Assembly (NCBI RefSeq): GCF_037971845.1
Contig: NZ_CP150227.1
Coordinates: 6,572,001-6,636,000 of the forward strand
Source: Paenibacillus sp. FSL R5-0766
GTDB lineage: Bacteria > Bacillota > Bacilli > Paenibacillales > Paenibacillaceae
Length of the DNA stretch: 64,000 nucleotides
Direction of reading: 5' to 3'
Under the pieces are notes generated by a model. That model saw only the letters and a list, made by a program, of their open reading frames with translations. It made no database searches and was not told where the DNA came from. The translations under genes were made by a program, and so were the position numbers. Of this stretch, positions 42,498-50,971 are shown piece after piece (position 1 is the first letter of the stretch; each line of letters begins with the position of its first letter).

Positions 42498-43736
42498 TTA
42501 GCGCCGATTAGCAACCTTGTCCCATTCTTTGTCGAGTGTATCTAGATAGTTGTCGATGTTTTGGTTCTGCAAAAAGGACTGTACGATGGAATTCAGCTGC
42601 ACGGCAGCCGGGATATAGTGATCGGGAAAGTCAATAACTTTGCCCTGCTCGATATATGGCATCAATTCCTGTACGGCAGGATCATCCTGCTTCACGCCTT
42701 CTACCGCAGAGAACAGCGTCTGTTCGTCAATATATCTTCCGATATTTTCAGGCTCTAATAGAAACGCAATAAACGTCTCTGCCTGTTCGCGATTAGGCGT
42801 GTCCGCCGCAATGGTAAACAGGGAGTCGATCCCGTTCACCAGCTTGATCTTGCTTGCATCGTTGCCCGTAGGGAATGGGAAGAAACCAATGTCAACATTC
42901 GGGTTCGCTTTGCGAATCTCCGAGATGGCCCAGGTTCCCTGGATATACATGAAAGCTTCACCGTTAGCAAAAGCGCGGTTACCGTCCGAATAAGCTTTAC
43001 CAAAGTTATCGCCGTGACCGTATTTCATGAGTTCCAGTTGCTTCTCAGCTACCTCGCGGTATTTCTCCTTAAACGTCACTTTGTTATCGCGCCGCTCTTG
43101 GTAGAAATCAATACCAACCAGATTGGAGGCTAGTGCATTGAACGGCAGGCTCGTCTGCCAGTCATCCTTGTATGTGAAGTAAAATGGAGTCTCACCTGCA
43201 TCCTTAATCTTTTGGGCGGTTGCAATGAGTTCATCCCACGTCTTGGGCACGTCCAATCCCATTTCCTTAAACAGCGTTTTGTTGTACATGATGCCGTTTG
43301 CATTAGTCGCGTAAGGAATACCAGTCACTTCGTCCATGCCTGTGAGATCATTCAGCATTTGTATGTAGTTCGGATCAATCGTCTGGAGTAATGAGCTGTC
43401 CGTCAGATCGGTGAAAATATCACTCTGAGCCAGAATGGAATAGGTGTCGGTTGCACCCATGGCCATAATATCCGGTATATCATTTTTGACGACACGCGTC
43501 TTCAGTACTGTCTCCGCATCGGGCGGATTCACCTGGGTCACCTGGATATCGTCATGCTGCGCGTTGAACGTCTTGATCAATTCATCAAAGGTTGTTTTGG
43601 CTTCAGGCTTGTTCTGGAAAAATTCAATCTGCACTTTGCCATTCGCGCTATCTCCACTGGTACAGGAAGATAAAAGTACAGCCATCATTCCACACAGCAA
43701 CATTGTCCCGAGAGCCTTGGTAAGCGTTGTTCTCAT
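42498..43736 (-). CDS. Extracellular sugar-binding lipoprotein (CUT1)
   Basis: 412 residues from ATG 43736 (GAGGGAGG upstream). The signal ends at lipobox LLSSC. The mature domain has VQIEFFQNKPEAKTTFDELI, DIMAMGATDTYSILAQSDIF, VTGIPYATNANGIMYNKTLF and FMYIQGTWAISEIR, typical of SBP_bac_1 proteins. It is the first gene of the second sugar importer operon. The 5' leader contains a structured repeat also found before the nucleoside hydrolase gene. Confidence 0.94.
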   Translation of the reverse strand: MRTTLTKALGTMLLCGMMAVLLSSCTSGDSANGKVQIEFFQNKPEAKTTFDELIKTFNAQHDDIQVTQVNPPDAETVLKTRVVKNDIPDIMAMGATDTYSILAQSDIFTDLTDSSLLQTIDPNYIQMLNDLTGMDEVTGIPYATNANGIMYNKTLFKEMGLDVPKTWDELIATAQKIKDAGETPFYFTYKDDWQTSLPFNALASNLVGIDFYQERRDNKVTFKEKYREVAEKQLELMKYGHGDNFGKAYSDGNRAFANGEAFMYIQGTWAISEIRKANPNVDIGFFPFPTGNDASKIKLVNGIDSLFTIAADTPNREQAETFIAFLLEPENIGRYIDEQTLFSAVEGVKQDDPAVQELMPYIEQGKVIDFPDHYIPAAVQLNSIVQSFLQNQNIDNYLDTLDKEWDKVANRR

Positions 43737-43798
43737 GTTGTACCTCCCTCAGCTTTATAAATTGAACTAATGTGATTTACACAGTGTCACTCCGATTG

Positions 43799-43958
43799 CA
43801 GTACCATCTTCCGATCGTTGTTATCCCCAGATTTTCCCTTTGATTCCTTTCCTCAAAGGGAAAATCCGATTTTAGCGTATGCTTTCGAAGCAGCTTTCTT
43901 TCAGAAAGCTTTTAGCTGCGCTTCTTCAGATTGGTTCTGCACTCTCCGTGTTCGTGTA
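43799..43958 (-). repeat. Leader repeat family, copy A
   Basis: Two blocks (43799-43835 and 43919-43958) match copy B (47983-48110) at 30 of 37 and 33 of 40 positions. Between them a perfect 14-bp hairpin (GATTTTCCCTTTGA with its complement, 43830-43866) is formed. It begins 62 bp upstream of the binding-protein start. Confidence 0.8.
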
Positions 43959-43998
43959 TATCTTAGTTTCACTTTATATACGTAGAAATTTACCCATT

Positions 43999-44020
43999 CA
44001 AATGGTAAAATAACCATTTG
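43999..44020. promoter_or_regulatory. Inverted repeat upstream of second sugar operon
   Basis: CAAATGGT and ACCATTTG are separated by AAAATA. It is a candidate operator for the sugar operon, possibly bound by the YesN-like regulator; the binding protein is unknown. Confidence 0.45.
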
Positions 44021-44134
44021 GTTAATCCTTCCAAACCGACTTCAATCTGAATGGATGATATAAGTCTTTGTTATTTCTAAAACGGTTTCGATCAAAATGA
44101 ATCAAGGCAGTTCTTCCCATGACCTGAATCGGAC

Positions 44135-44168
44135 ATAACAAAAAGGACACTGGATGGTATCCAATGTC
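44135..44168 (-). terminator. Intrinsic terminator of lspA
   Basis: GGACACTGGAT and ATCCAATGTCC pair around GGT; on the minus strand TTTTTGTT follows. It lies 50 bp past the lspA stop. Confidence 0.82.
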
Positions 44169-44219
44169 CCTCATTTATTAAGCTTATGTTCAGTCACTGT
44201 AACGCTTCTATCCAACCTA

Positions 44220-44711
44220 TTACGAACGTTCTGCTTTCGGCAATGCATTACGTAAACGCTTGGCTCGATAACTCTGATATGCACGAATCAACATGCCAAT
44301 GATGATCATGACCACACCGATGTTAATTGCGACATCAGCGAGATTCAAAATCCCGCGCCCTGACGGAAACACGAGGAAATCCGTTACCCGGGCATAGATA
44401 AATCGATCGATCGCATTTCCTAAAGCCCCACCGACCATAAAACCCGCGCCAGCTTGCATCCAGAAACCGCGAATCTCACCTTTACTCCGGTAATACAGCA
44501 TACCCGCTATGAACAGAACAGCAATCACACCGAACAGACGCGCATTCCCCTGAAACATGCTACCAGCCATTCCACTGTTCTCGTAATGCTGTAACTGCAT
44601 GCCAGAGTCACCCAGTCTCATCACGTCGCCAACTTCCATATACATTCTCACTGCAATTTTGGTTCCCTGATCCACCAAAGTCACCAGCAGTGCTACAAAA
44701 TAAAACAGCAT
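44220..44711 (-). CDS. lspA: Lipoprotein signal peptidase II
   Basis: 163 residues. Four hydrophobic helices, with VTLVDQGTKIAVRMYM near the N-terminus, HYENSGMAGSMF (N-x-G-x-AF-type segment), GGALGNAIDRFIYARVTDFL and LNLADVAINIGVVMII. The two aspartates in NAIDR and LADVAI are the catalytic dyad of LspA. It cleaves prolipoprotein signal peptides in the membrane after lipidation. It is monocistronic with its own terminator and diverges from the UPF0303 gene. The sequence around the N-x-G region is less conserved than usual, so a secondary LspA copy is possible. Confidence 0.9.
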   Translation of the reverse strand: MLFYFVALLVTLVDQGTKIAVRMYMEVGDVMRLGDSGMQLQHYENSGMAGSMFQGNARLFGVIAVLFIAGMLYYRSKGEIRGFWMQAGAGFMVGGALGNAIDRFIYARVTDFLVFPSGRGILNLADVAINIGVVMIIIGMLIRAYQSYRAKRLRNALPKAERS

Positions 44712-44889
44712 CGTGCTTCTCCTCCTGCCTACTGAGCGATAACTTATTTTAACTTTAAGAGTTTTGTATATTAGGTTCCCTTCACTTTAACACAGCCGAT
44801 GTACGGTCTCCAAATAAGTCATCTTCAACCAAACTTATCACGTCGACTAACATCGTGCAGTCTGCATTCGGAAGGTACTGTACCAATCC

Positions 44890-45417
44890 ATGTCGAATGT
44901 AGACATCAATCATATACGTAAAGGGGCTGCCTGTAATTTGAACCTGACCACGACAGAGAAATTAAAGGAGATGCAACAGGAAGAAAAGGACTTGGTATTT
45001 GGCACATTTGATTCTGAAACGGCGCTTAACCTTGGCCTGCATCTAGTTGAAGAAGCGAAGCGTCGTTCCCAAGCCGTGACCATCGACATTACCCTGAAGG
45101 GACATCGTCTCTTTTTGCACGCCATGGAAGGCACTCATCCCGACAACGAAGATTGGATTCGCCGCAAGAACAACGTGGTGAATCATTTCTCTTCCAGCTC
45201 TTGGCATACAGCTCTGAGGTTGAGAAGCGCAAACCAGACACTTGAGCAAGACCTCAATCTGCCTGCATCGGACTATGTACTGGCTGGTGGCGCTTTCCCG
45301 CTGATTCTGGAAAATGAGGGACAGGTCGGTACCATTACAGTATCGGGTCTGCCTGATGAGGAAGACCATGTTCTGGTTACGACTGGCATCCGTTCGTTTT
45401 TGTTGCGGCAAGATTAG
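44890..45417 (+). CDS. UPF0303 / HbpS-like protein
   Basis: 175 residues if started at ATG 44890, but the family normally begins near residue 26 (KEMQQEEKDLVFGTFDSETA), and no strong ribosome site precedes 44890. The true start may be a TTG or ATG around 44938-44968. Conserved parts: ALNLGLHLVEEAKRRSQAVT, WIRRKNNVVNHFSSSSWHTA and YVLAGGAFPLILENEGQVGT. The family (Pfam Haem_degrading) includes haem-binding HbpS and yeast YBR137W; the role here is unknown. It diverges from lspA. Confidence 0.85.
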   Translation: MSNVDINHIRKGAACNLNLTTTEKLKEMQQEEKDLVFGTFDSETALNLGLHLVEEAKRRSQAVTIDITLKGHRLFLHAMEGTHPDNEDWIRRKNNVVNHFSSSSWHTALRLRSANQTLEQDLNLPASDYVLAGGAFPLILENEGQVGTITVSGLPDEEDHVLVTTGIRSFLLRQD

Positions 45418-45433
45418 ATTAAATGGAGCAAAA

Positions 45434-45469
45434 AAAGCCCACCTGATTAATATAGATCAAGTGGGCTTT
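45434..45469. terminator. Bidirectional intrinsic terminator
   Basis: AAAGCCCACCTGAT pairs with ATCAAGTGGGCTTT with A/T runs on both sides, between the UPF0303 gene (plus) and the convergent membrane-protein gene (minus). Confidence 0.9.
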
Positions 45470-45486
45470 ACTAGCTTAAGCGGTGC

Positions 45487-46464
45487 TCAGGACGGATTTT
45501 TACTTTTCATAATATGGTACACATTGCTAAAACTGCCGGAGAGAATGCCTGTAATCGGGAATATAGCCCAATTAATATCCCACCGTTGATATACAAAGCC
45601 TGTGAACAAGAAGATGGCTGTCGCCAGCGGCCATACAATCGCTTCCACGGCTCTCACAATTTTTACTTCTTGCTTCTTCTCTACCGTCAACTGGTGCTTC
45701 TCCAGCAAGTTCGTGTAAGCCCCCTGAATATTACCGTAATATACAAACAGGAATGCTCCTACCCCAGCCATAACCATAAAGGCAGATACACCATAAGAGG
45801 CGTAGTTATCATTGATAGAGGAGGCTGCGAAAATAAACACAGGAGACAGAATGCACAGGCAGACACCCGTAATGATGGCTATACGATAAGTCAGAGCGAA
45901 GCTCTCACGACTGTGCTGAATACTCATTTTAAGTGTATAAGGAAGCTGGAAACCCTTCTCCATATGACTGAAGCGTTCAAGCTTCATGCCACTGTGAATG
46001 AACATGCCTACCGCAATGGCAATCAGCACGAACATGCCGATCAGGCCCAGTACAGCCCCCGTTTCCACCGAACGGTTTGCAGCTGAAGTGGCATAGTTCT
46101 CAAATAAAGTATCCATGAAAATCAGAAACGCCACACCCGACGCGCACAATAAAACACCCAGCCCGATCCAAAATCCGGCATTTCTTTTTGCAGTGGTATA
46201 TGCGTAGGCTTCTTCTTCCGTCAGCACAGGTACTGCCTCTTCCGCACTGACTGGTTGAATACCGAGTTCTGCAGTTAGCTCCTCGATATTACCGAATTCT
46301 GAGATCACAATACCGATGGCTTCATTCTCCGACTTGCCTTCCCGCTTCAACTCCAGGTACTTATCTTCCATCCCCGAAAGGAGCTCCTGCTTCAGATGCT
46401 CCACCTCGGGTGTCTTCGGCAGACCAGCAAACATGTTCTCCAGATACACCATAATTGTCTCCAT
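45487..46464 (-). CDS. Permease-prefix (HAAS-like) membrane protein
   Basis: 325 residues. The N-terminal ~85 residues form a soluble helical domain (VEHLKQELLSGMEDKYLELK, EAIGIVISEFGNIEELTAEL) typical of permease prefix/HAAS domains. Six hydrophobic helices follow (about 95-115, 140-160, 195-220, 225-245, 275-295, 300-315). It starts 6 bp after the PadR gene stop and is its obvious target and partner. PadR-HAAS pairs are common in Firmicutes and are linked to membrane stress or lantibiotic responses. Confidence 0.87.
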   Translation of the reverse strand: METIMVYLENMFAGLPKTPEVEHLKQELLSGMEDKYLELKREGKSENEAIGIVISEFGNIEELTAELGIQPVSAEEAVPVLTEEEAYAYTTAKRNAGFWIGLGVLLCASGVAFLIFMDTLFENYATSAANRSVETGAVLGLIGMFVLIAIAVGMFIHSGMKLERFSHMEKGFQLPYTLKMSIQHSRESFALTYRIAIITGVCLCILSPVFIFAASSINDNYASYGVSAFMVMAGVGAFLFVYYGNIQGAYTNLLEKHQLTVEKKQEVKIVRAVEAIVWPLATAIFLFTGFVYQRWDINWAIFPITGILSGSFSNVYHIMKSKNPS

Positions 46465-46470
46465 GTTCCG

Positions 46471-46800
46471 TCACAACTCCCTGATAAATAGATTAACAAC
46501 CTCCTGCGTAACCTTCCATTCCTCACACTTTTCTCTGTAATAGTCGAGGCCGGGCGGCGTAATCCGGTAATAGGTACGACGCTTTCCCAAACTATTCTCA
46601 TCCAGGTAAAACGATTCAATATAACCGTTCTTCTCCAATCGGGTGAAGGCCGAGTATAATGTCGTCTCCTTCATGACGTACTTTTCCTCTGTCAGCTGCC
46701 TGATGTTCTTGGAAATCTCGTAGCCGTACGACTCCCCTTCGAGCAGCATGTAGAGGATCAGCGTATCATTGTAGCCACGTATAACGTCACTGCTGATCAC
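46471..46800 (-). CDS. PadR-family transcriptional regulator
   Basis: 109 residues from GTG 46800 with GGAGGAG ten bases upstream. The winged helix has DTLILYMLLEGESYGYEISK, ETTLYSAFTRLEKNGYIESF and GKRRTYYRITPPGLDYY. It is first in a two-gene operon with a HAAS-like membrane protein. A long inverted repeat overlapping its promoter suggests autorepression. Confidence 0.93.
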   Translation of the reverse strand: MISSDVIRGYNDTLILYMLLEGESYGYEISKNIRQLTEEKYVMKETTLYSAFTRLEKNGYIESFYLDENSLGKRRTYYRITPPGLDYYREKCEEWKVTQEVVNLFIREL

Positions 46801-46820
46801 AAAAGATACTCCTCCTCATT

Positions 46821-46875
46821 ACTTCATCTGTCGTAGTAGTTAAAGTATAGCACAATTTACTACGACAGGTGAAGT
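46821..46875. promoter_or_regulatory. PadR operator (18-bp inverted repeat) around promoter
   Basis: ACTTCATCTGTCGTAGTA at 46821-46838 and TACTACGACAGGTGAAGT at 46858-46875 are complementary at 17 of 18 positions. The 19-bp spacer holds the probable -10 box (TATACT on the minus strand). It lies 21 bp upstream of the PadR start. Confidence 0.75.
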
Positions 46876-46897
46876 AGTTATGCCAAAAATGGGCAAT

Positions 46898-46932
46898 AAA
46901 AAATCCGTACCTGGGATAGGGCACGGATTTTC
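46898..46932 (-). terminator. Intrinsic terminator of nucleoside hydrolase gene
   Basis: AAAATCCGT and ACGGATTTT pair, with CCT/AGG inside, and T-rich sequence follows on the minus strand. It lies 30 bp past the hydrolase stop. Confidence 0.82.
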
Positions 46933-46961
46933 TTCTTGTTCCTGCAATTTAATTCTTGCGT

Positions 46962-47909
46962 TTATTGGATCGCTGAGAGAACATCCAGCAGCATGGATTT
47001 GAATTTTGGCCGATCAATGGCCTCACATACACGTACATTGGGCTCTTTGCCAAAACGTCCGTTGATATCGACCACGCTGTATCCACGTGTCAGTTCTCCT
47101 GCCGCTTCCACATCCACATAATATTGACCCGACTTGGTCATGATGGATTCATCCGCGGCTACAGCCATCAGCAACGTATCCGGATGAGTGGTGCCATTCA
47201 GCTTATGTACCGACTTGTTGAACTGCATGACCACTTTGTTAATTGCGGTGAAGAAGTCAGCACCGGATGTACCAAGAGCTGCAATCTCTGCATGATCGTC
47301 ATCGTCCATCACTGAATATTGAGTACACATCTCCCAACCAACCATCGTGATCGGAATGCCCGCATGAAGTACAATTTTCGCTGCTTCCGGGTCCACGTAG
47401 AAGTTATACTCCGCCGCCGGTGTGATATTACCCAGTGCATTATTCGTTCCACCCATGATGTACAGGTGAGCAATTTCTGGAATAATCGTGGGGTCTTTCT
47501 GAATTGCCATCGCAATGTTAGTCAGTGGAGCAATAGCCAGAAGTTCAATTTCGCCCGGATGTGCATGCACCTTCTCAATGATAAAATCAACCGCATGCCC
47601 GCTCTCGGGACGCTGATCCGCCTTCGGGAAATGCGCGCCGCCCATGCCATCATCGCCATGTACGTCTTCCACTGTGCGGTGCTGAGCTTTACCGTAGGCC
47701 ATTAGCGGACGCTCGCAACCTTTATACACAGGCACCTTGCCGCCATGTCCAGCAACCTGTACCGTGTACAGGGCATTTTCAACCTCCTGGTCGAATTGTA
47801 CGTTACCGCCCGTAATCGTAATGCCCTCCACCTGAAAGTGATGCAATGCCGTCAGGATCGCAATCGTATCGTCTCCTGCTGTATCTGTATCGATGATGAC
47901 TCTTCTCAT
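46962..47909 (-). CDS. Inosine-uridine type nucleoside hydrolase
   Basis: 315 residues from ATG 47909 (GGAG nine bases upstream). The metal-binding signature RVIIDTDTAGDDTIAILTAL lies at the N-terminus. Further family motifs are VHGDDGMGG, EIELLAIAPLTNIAMAI, HLYIMGGTNN, EYNFYVDPEAAKIVL and the C-terminal Asp in HPDTLLMAV. The enzyme hydrolyses ribonucleosides to base and ribose for salvage. It is monocistronic, with a copy of the leader repeat upstream. Confidence 0.94.
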   Translation of the reverse strand: MRRVIIDTDTAGDDTIAILTALHHFQVEGITITGGNVQFDQEVENALYTVQVAGHGGKVPVYKGCERPLMAYGKAQHRTVEDVHGDDGMGGAHFPKADQRPESGHAVDFIIEKVHAHPGEIELLAIAPLTNIAMAIQKDPTIIPEIAHLYIMGGTNNALGNITPAAEYNFYVDPEAAKIVLHAGIPITMVGWEMCTQYSVMDDDDHAEIAALGTSGADFFTAINKVVMQFNKSVHKLNGTTHPDTLLMAVAADESIMTKSGQYYVDVEAAGELTRGYSVVDINGRFGKEPNVRVCEAIDRPKFKSMLLDVLSAIQ

Positions 47910-47982
47910 GATGCCGCGCTCCTTCTTCCGTTTGATATTCATTTAGAACAAAATACAACATTACACTTAATAACTCTGCGAA

Positions 47983-48110
47983 CAGAACAATCTTAAGATC
48001 GCTGTTACCCTCAGATTTTTTTATATACCTTCTTTCAAAGGTAAAAATCAGATGATAAAGGCGAACGCTTCGCTTCTCCAGATTTTTTCTGTCCTCTTCG
48101 TTTTCGTGTA
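47983..48110 (-). repeat. Leader repeat family, copy B
   Basis: Blocks 47983-48019 and 48071-48110 match copy A (43799-43958) in the same order and orientation. The middle again forms a hairpin, though less perfect. It starts 73 bp upstream of the nucleoside hydrolase start. Confidence 0.8.
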
Positions 48111-48154
48111 AACACTATATTGATTCTAAATTATCGTTTATCTCTAGGCCTATT

Positions 48155-48559
48155 TTACATCAAAAATGTACCGATGACGATGGAAACGCCAATGATAATC
48201 GAACGCAGCAGCTGTGCTACTGCCATATTGCCTCGTGCGATTTCTTCGCATACTCGCATTTTAGGCGTAAGGAAATCAAATATAATATAGACCAGGCACA
48301 ACACAATAATTCCAAGCGCCGACCACAGTAGCATATCCAGCCACGAATGAGTTGAGAAAGACACCATGCCTACGATAATACACAGTCCCAGCAATTTACT
48401 GCCCATATACATGCCTGCCGCTTCGTTACCTTTGGCAATTTCATCACTATCGTCATACCGGGTCAATTTGCTAAAAGCGAAATATCCACACACCAATACC
48501 ACCAGCAGAATGCCTATACCCACCGCAACATTCAGCAAGTTCAATCCCAAGTTCTCCAT
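48155..48559 (-). CDS. DUF350 membrane protein
   Basis: 134 residues with four hydrophobic helices (GIGILLVVLVCGYFAFSKLT, LLGLCIIVGMVSFSTHSWLD, LWSALGIIVLCLVYIIFDFL, LLRSIIIGVSIVIGTFLM) and the repeated EIAKGNEAAGMYM / EIARGNMAVAQLL motifs that define DUF350 (YjfL-like). It overlaps the glutathionylspermidine-synthase-like gene by 19 bp. The function of DUF350 is unknown; it repeatedly occurs with this ATP-grasp family, as in E. coli yjfL-yjfC. Confidence 0.9.
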   Translation of the reverse strand: MENLGLNLLNVAVGIGILLVVLVCGYFAFSKLTRYDDSDEIAKGNEAAGMYMGSKLLGLCIIVGMVSFSTHSWLDMLLWSALGIIVLCLVYIIFDFLTPKMRVCEEIARGNMAVAQLLRSIIIGVSIVIGTFLM

Positions 48560-49941
48560 TCCTTCTCCTCCTCATCATTCATCCGTTCACGAACTGTAGC
48601 CGCGCAATAATAGGCCATATCTCCAGTTACTTTCTCCCCGACCCGTGGCAGCAACCCAGCCAAACGTCCACCGATAACAAACACCCCTGTAAGCAGATAA
48701 CCACTGTACGCTCCATCTTCTGTCTCGATCACGGCCTGTTCCATCGGAACCAGCTGCTGATAGATTTTGGGCTGGTTTTCGTAATAAGCTGTAATTTCTT
48801 CATCCTCGTCTGCTGCCCCAGATGCAAGATTGGATTCCAGCGCCTCGTTAAGAGGATGCTCCGTATCCTGCTTTCCAGGGGCATTGTCCGTTCCTCCATC
48901 CAGTAAAAGCGTTCCTCTACCTTCGCGCCCCCAATAGCTTTTGGCTACATATGGTATGACGTTCAGTTCGAAAGGCTCAGCAGAAAAATAGGTGGGCAGC
49001 AGATATCGGGAAATCACGTCCATCTCTGCTTCATCAAAGAGGGTAAACCCGCAATATTCCGGAGTTTGCTCGTTCCGCTCGTAGAGCGACCAGATTGCCG
49101 CCATGAAGCCTTTACTCTGCATCAGTACATGCTGAACCGGATTCATCAGGCCCAGTCGTCCATCACGTACAAGTTCAAGCAGTTCAGCACCAATCTCCAC
49201 CCCTGTCGTCTCATCCCGATCATCAATCAGATACTCCAGTGGATAAAGGCGATACAGTAGGTTAATCTCCCGACCCTGATGGTAAAGCGCCTCCCCTGGA
49301 ACAATCTCCAGTTCCTCAAGTGCAGCATAGAAGACTTCGTATCCAGCTTCCTGACAACGTTTCATCAGGTATTCCGTATTTGTTCGATCTTCGACATGTT
49401 CGCCAAAAGAAGTGAATGTCACCGGACCCTGTAATCCCTGCTCTGCATAGAATTCCAGCCATATCCTGAAACACTCCCGAATAAGTGTATCCATCTCGGC
49501 AGATGGTGCAGTTAGCGCAGCATCCTCAGCAAGACCGACCAGGATATTTTCCAATGCAGCAGCCTCCGGTATGCCCGTTGGAGTGTCCGTATTATTTTCA
49601 ATACACTTCGGCCCAGCTTCTCCAATAATCCAGTCCTGACGGGTAATGCCTCCAGTTACCAACTCCATACGTGCTGCCGGAATAAGCCCCGGATGGATAC
49701 CCAGCTGATGCTCCAAAAAAGAATCCGGCATATATTGCTGGATAAATCGCATCACTTTACAGTAAATGCCGTCTACCGCCTCGGCTGCGGTACGCAGCTC
49801 TTGTACCTCCGAGGGAGAATAAACCGTTAATGCAGGCACACAATATTGTTTCCCATACATTCGATGATATGGAATCTGTTGTTCCGTTTCACCCTGAAAT
49901 ACCTCTTCGTGACTTAACGGCAGTTGAACCACTTGCCTCAT
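48541..49941 (-). CDS. Glutathionylspermidine synthase-like ATP-grasp protein
   Basis: 466 residues from ATG 49941, after GGGAGG; the longer reading frame runs back through the lipoprotein gene. Motifs shared with YgiC/YjfC: IENNTDTPTGIPEAAALEN, FTSFGEHVEDRTNTEYLMKR, YRLYPLEYLIDD, QSKGFMAAIWSLY and AKSYWGREGRGTLLLDGG (ATP-binding lysine and GREG). The amidase half of true glutathionylspermidine synthase is absent. The enzyme probably forms an amide bond on an unknown peptide or amine. An acidic insertion is present around residues 400-425. Confidence 0.9.
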   Translation of the reverse strand: MRQVVQLPLSHEEVFQGETEQQIPYHRMYGKQYCVPALTVYSPSEVQELRTAAEAVDGIYCKVMRFIQQYMPDSFLEHQLGIHPGLIPAARMELVTGGITRQDWIIGEAGPKCIENNTDTPTGIPEAAALENILVGLAEDAALTAPSAEMDTLIRECFRIWLEFYAEQGLQGPVTFTSFGEHVEDRTNTEYLMKRCQEAGYEVFYAALEELEIVPGEALYHQGREINLLYRLYPLEYLIDDRDETTGVEIGAELLELVRDGRLGLMNPVQHVLMQSKGFMAAIWSLYERNEQTPEYCGFTLFDEAEMDVISRYLLPTYFSAEPFELNVIPYVAKSYWGREGRGTLLLDGGTDNAPGKQDTEHPLNEALESNLASGAADEDEEITAYYENQPKIYQQLVPMEQAVIETEDGAYSGYLLTGVFVIGGRLAGLLPRVGEKVTGDMAYYCAATVRERMNDEEEKEWRTWD

Positions 49942-49945
49942 CCGG

Positions 49946-50230
49946 TTATCCTCCCGAGCTGCGGAAGAAGCTACCGAAGCCGCTTGATTTGGACTTGGGT
50001 TTGCTATAGGAGCTGTTACTGTCCTTGTTGCTTCGATACGACGACCCACCGTAGTAATAGTGCCCACTGCTGGAATCATATTCACATCCGGTATCATACT
50101 CCGGGTCACATTCATCATTGTTGCTGCCACAACCGGATAACACGGCAGGAACCGCCAGCATCAGGGAGAAAGCAACCAGCTTTGCTTTCGATCCGGGTTT
50201 GGATGCTTGCCCCCGCTCTTGGTCACTCAT
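49946..50230 (-). CDS. Small lipoprotein in DUF350/ATP-grasp operon
   Basis: 94 residues from ATG 50230, whose first base is the last base of the preceding stop (TGATG). The signal has KAKLVAFSLMLAVPAVLSGC with a lipobox cysteine. The mature part is Ser/Tyr/Asp-rich and low in complexity (EYDTGCEYDSSSGHYYYGGS, ending FGSFFRSSGG). It occupies the place that lipoprotein-like YjfM/YgiB hold in E. coli clusters but is much shorter. The role is unknown. Confidence 0.75.
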   Translation of the reverse strand: MSDQERGQASKPGSKAKLVAFSLMLAVPAVLSGCGSNNDECDPEYDTGCEYDSSSGHYYYGGSSYRSNKDSNSSYSKPKSKSSGFGSFFRSSGG

Positions 50231-50697
50231 CACAGATCCACCTCTTTCATATAAAACAATACTTTCTTACGATCCGCATCTAGCACAGAATACAGGAACT
50301 CATACGTCTTGCCACCGCGAACCATGTAATGGTCCAGCAGTTGCTCGGCAAGCTCCATTGTATAAGTGGATGACGCTGTGAGTTCCAACTCCTGAAATGA
50401 ACTTCCATTCCACAGCATATACTCTGCGCTATACATGGAAGACATTTTGCACATCGCCAGCGCAGCATCCGCAATGGCTGCACCGTACTCGTCCGGCATC
50501 TGTTGGTCATACGCCGTCACATATACTGCATGTTCCCGCCCATCTTGGCATTCATTGGACAGATGCGCCCAGAGTTTGTTTTTCACCAAGGTAGCATCCA
50601 CCAGTTTGCGCATGAACAGTTCATCTCGTGTGACTGAAGTCTGTTCCAGCACCCCCGTCTCCGCCTGTCGATCATCCGACCAACTCCGATAAGTCAA
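50230..50697 (-). CDS. Conserved-looking protein heading DUF350 operon
   Basis: 155 residues from TTG 50697. The start is uncertain because the GGGAGG at 50719-50724 lies about 20 bases upstream. No signal peptide or membrane helix. The mixed alpha/beta sequence has LFMRKLVDATLVKNKLWAHL, EYGAAIADAALAMCKMSSMY and YEFLYSVLDADRKKVLFYMK. I do not recognise the family. It overlaps the lipoprotein gene, so it belongs to the same four-gene operon. Confidence 0.72.
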   Translation of the reverse strand: MTYRSWSDDRQAETGVLEQTSVTRDELFMRKLVDATLVKNKLWAHLSNECQDGREHAVYVTAYDQQMPDEYGAAIADAALAMCKMSSMYSAEYMLWNGSSFQELELTASSTYTMELAEQLLDHYMVRGGKTYEFLYSVLDADRKKVLFYMKEVDL

Positions 50698-50971
50698 TGA
50701 ATAATAGATACCGATAACCTCCCTTTTTGCGAGCTCTTAGGTGAGCCGTTTCAATTCATACAAACGTATTTAACGCATCAGAAGGAAAAAAGTTACACTA
50801 TTCACCATGACATGTAATAAAGAACATGTTGGCTACCTTCGTTCTCCGATTAACGAAGCAGGAAATAACATACTGTTTTCTACTTTTGTTTTGGTACGCA
50901 ATCCAGTTCAAAAAGGCCGGAGAAGACTCTCCGACCGCACTTGTTTAATCTTATGCTTATACTATTCTGAC

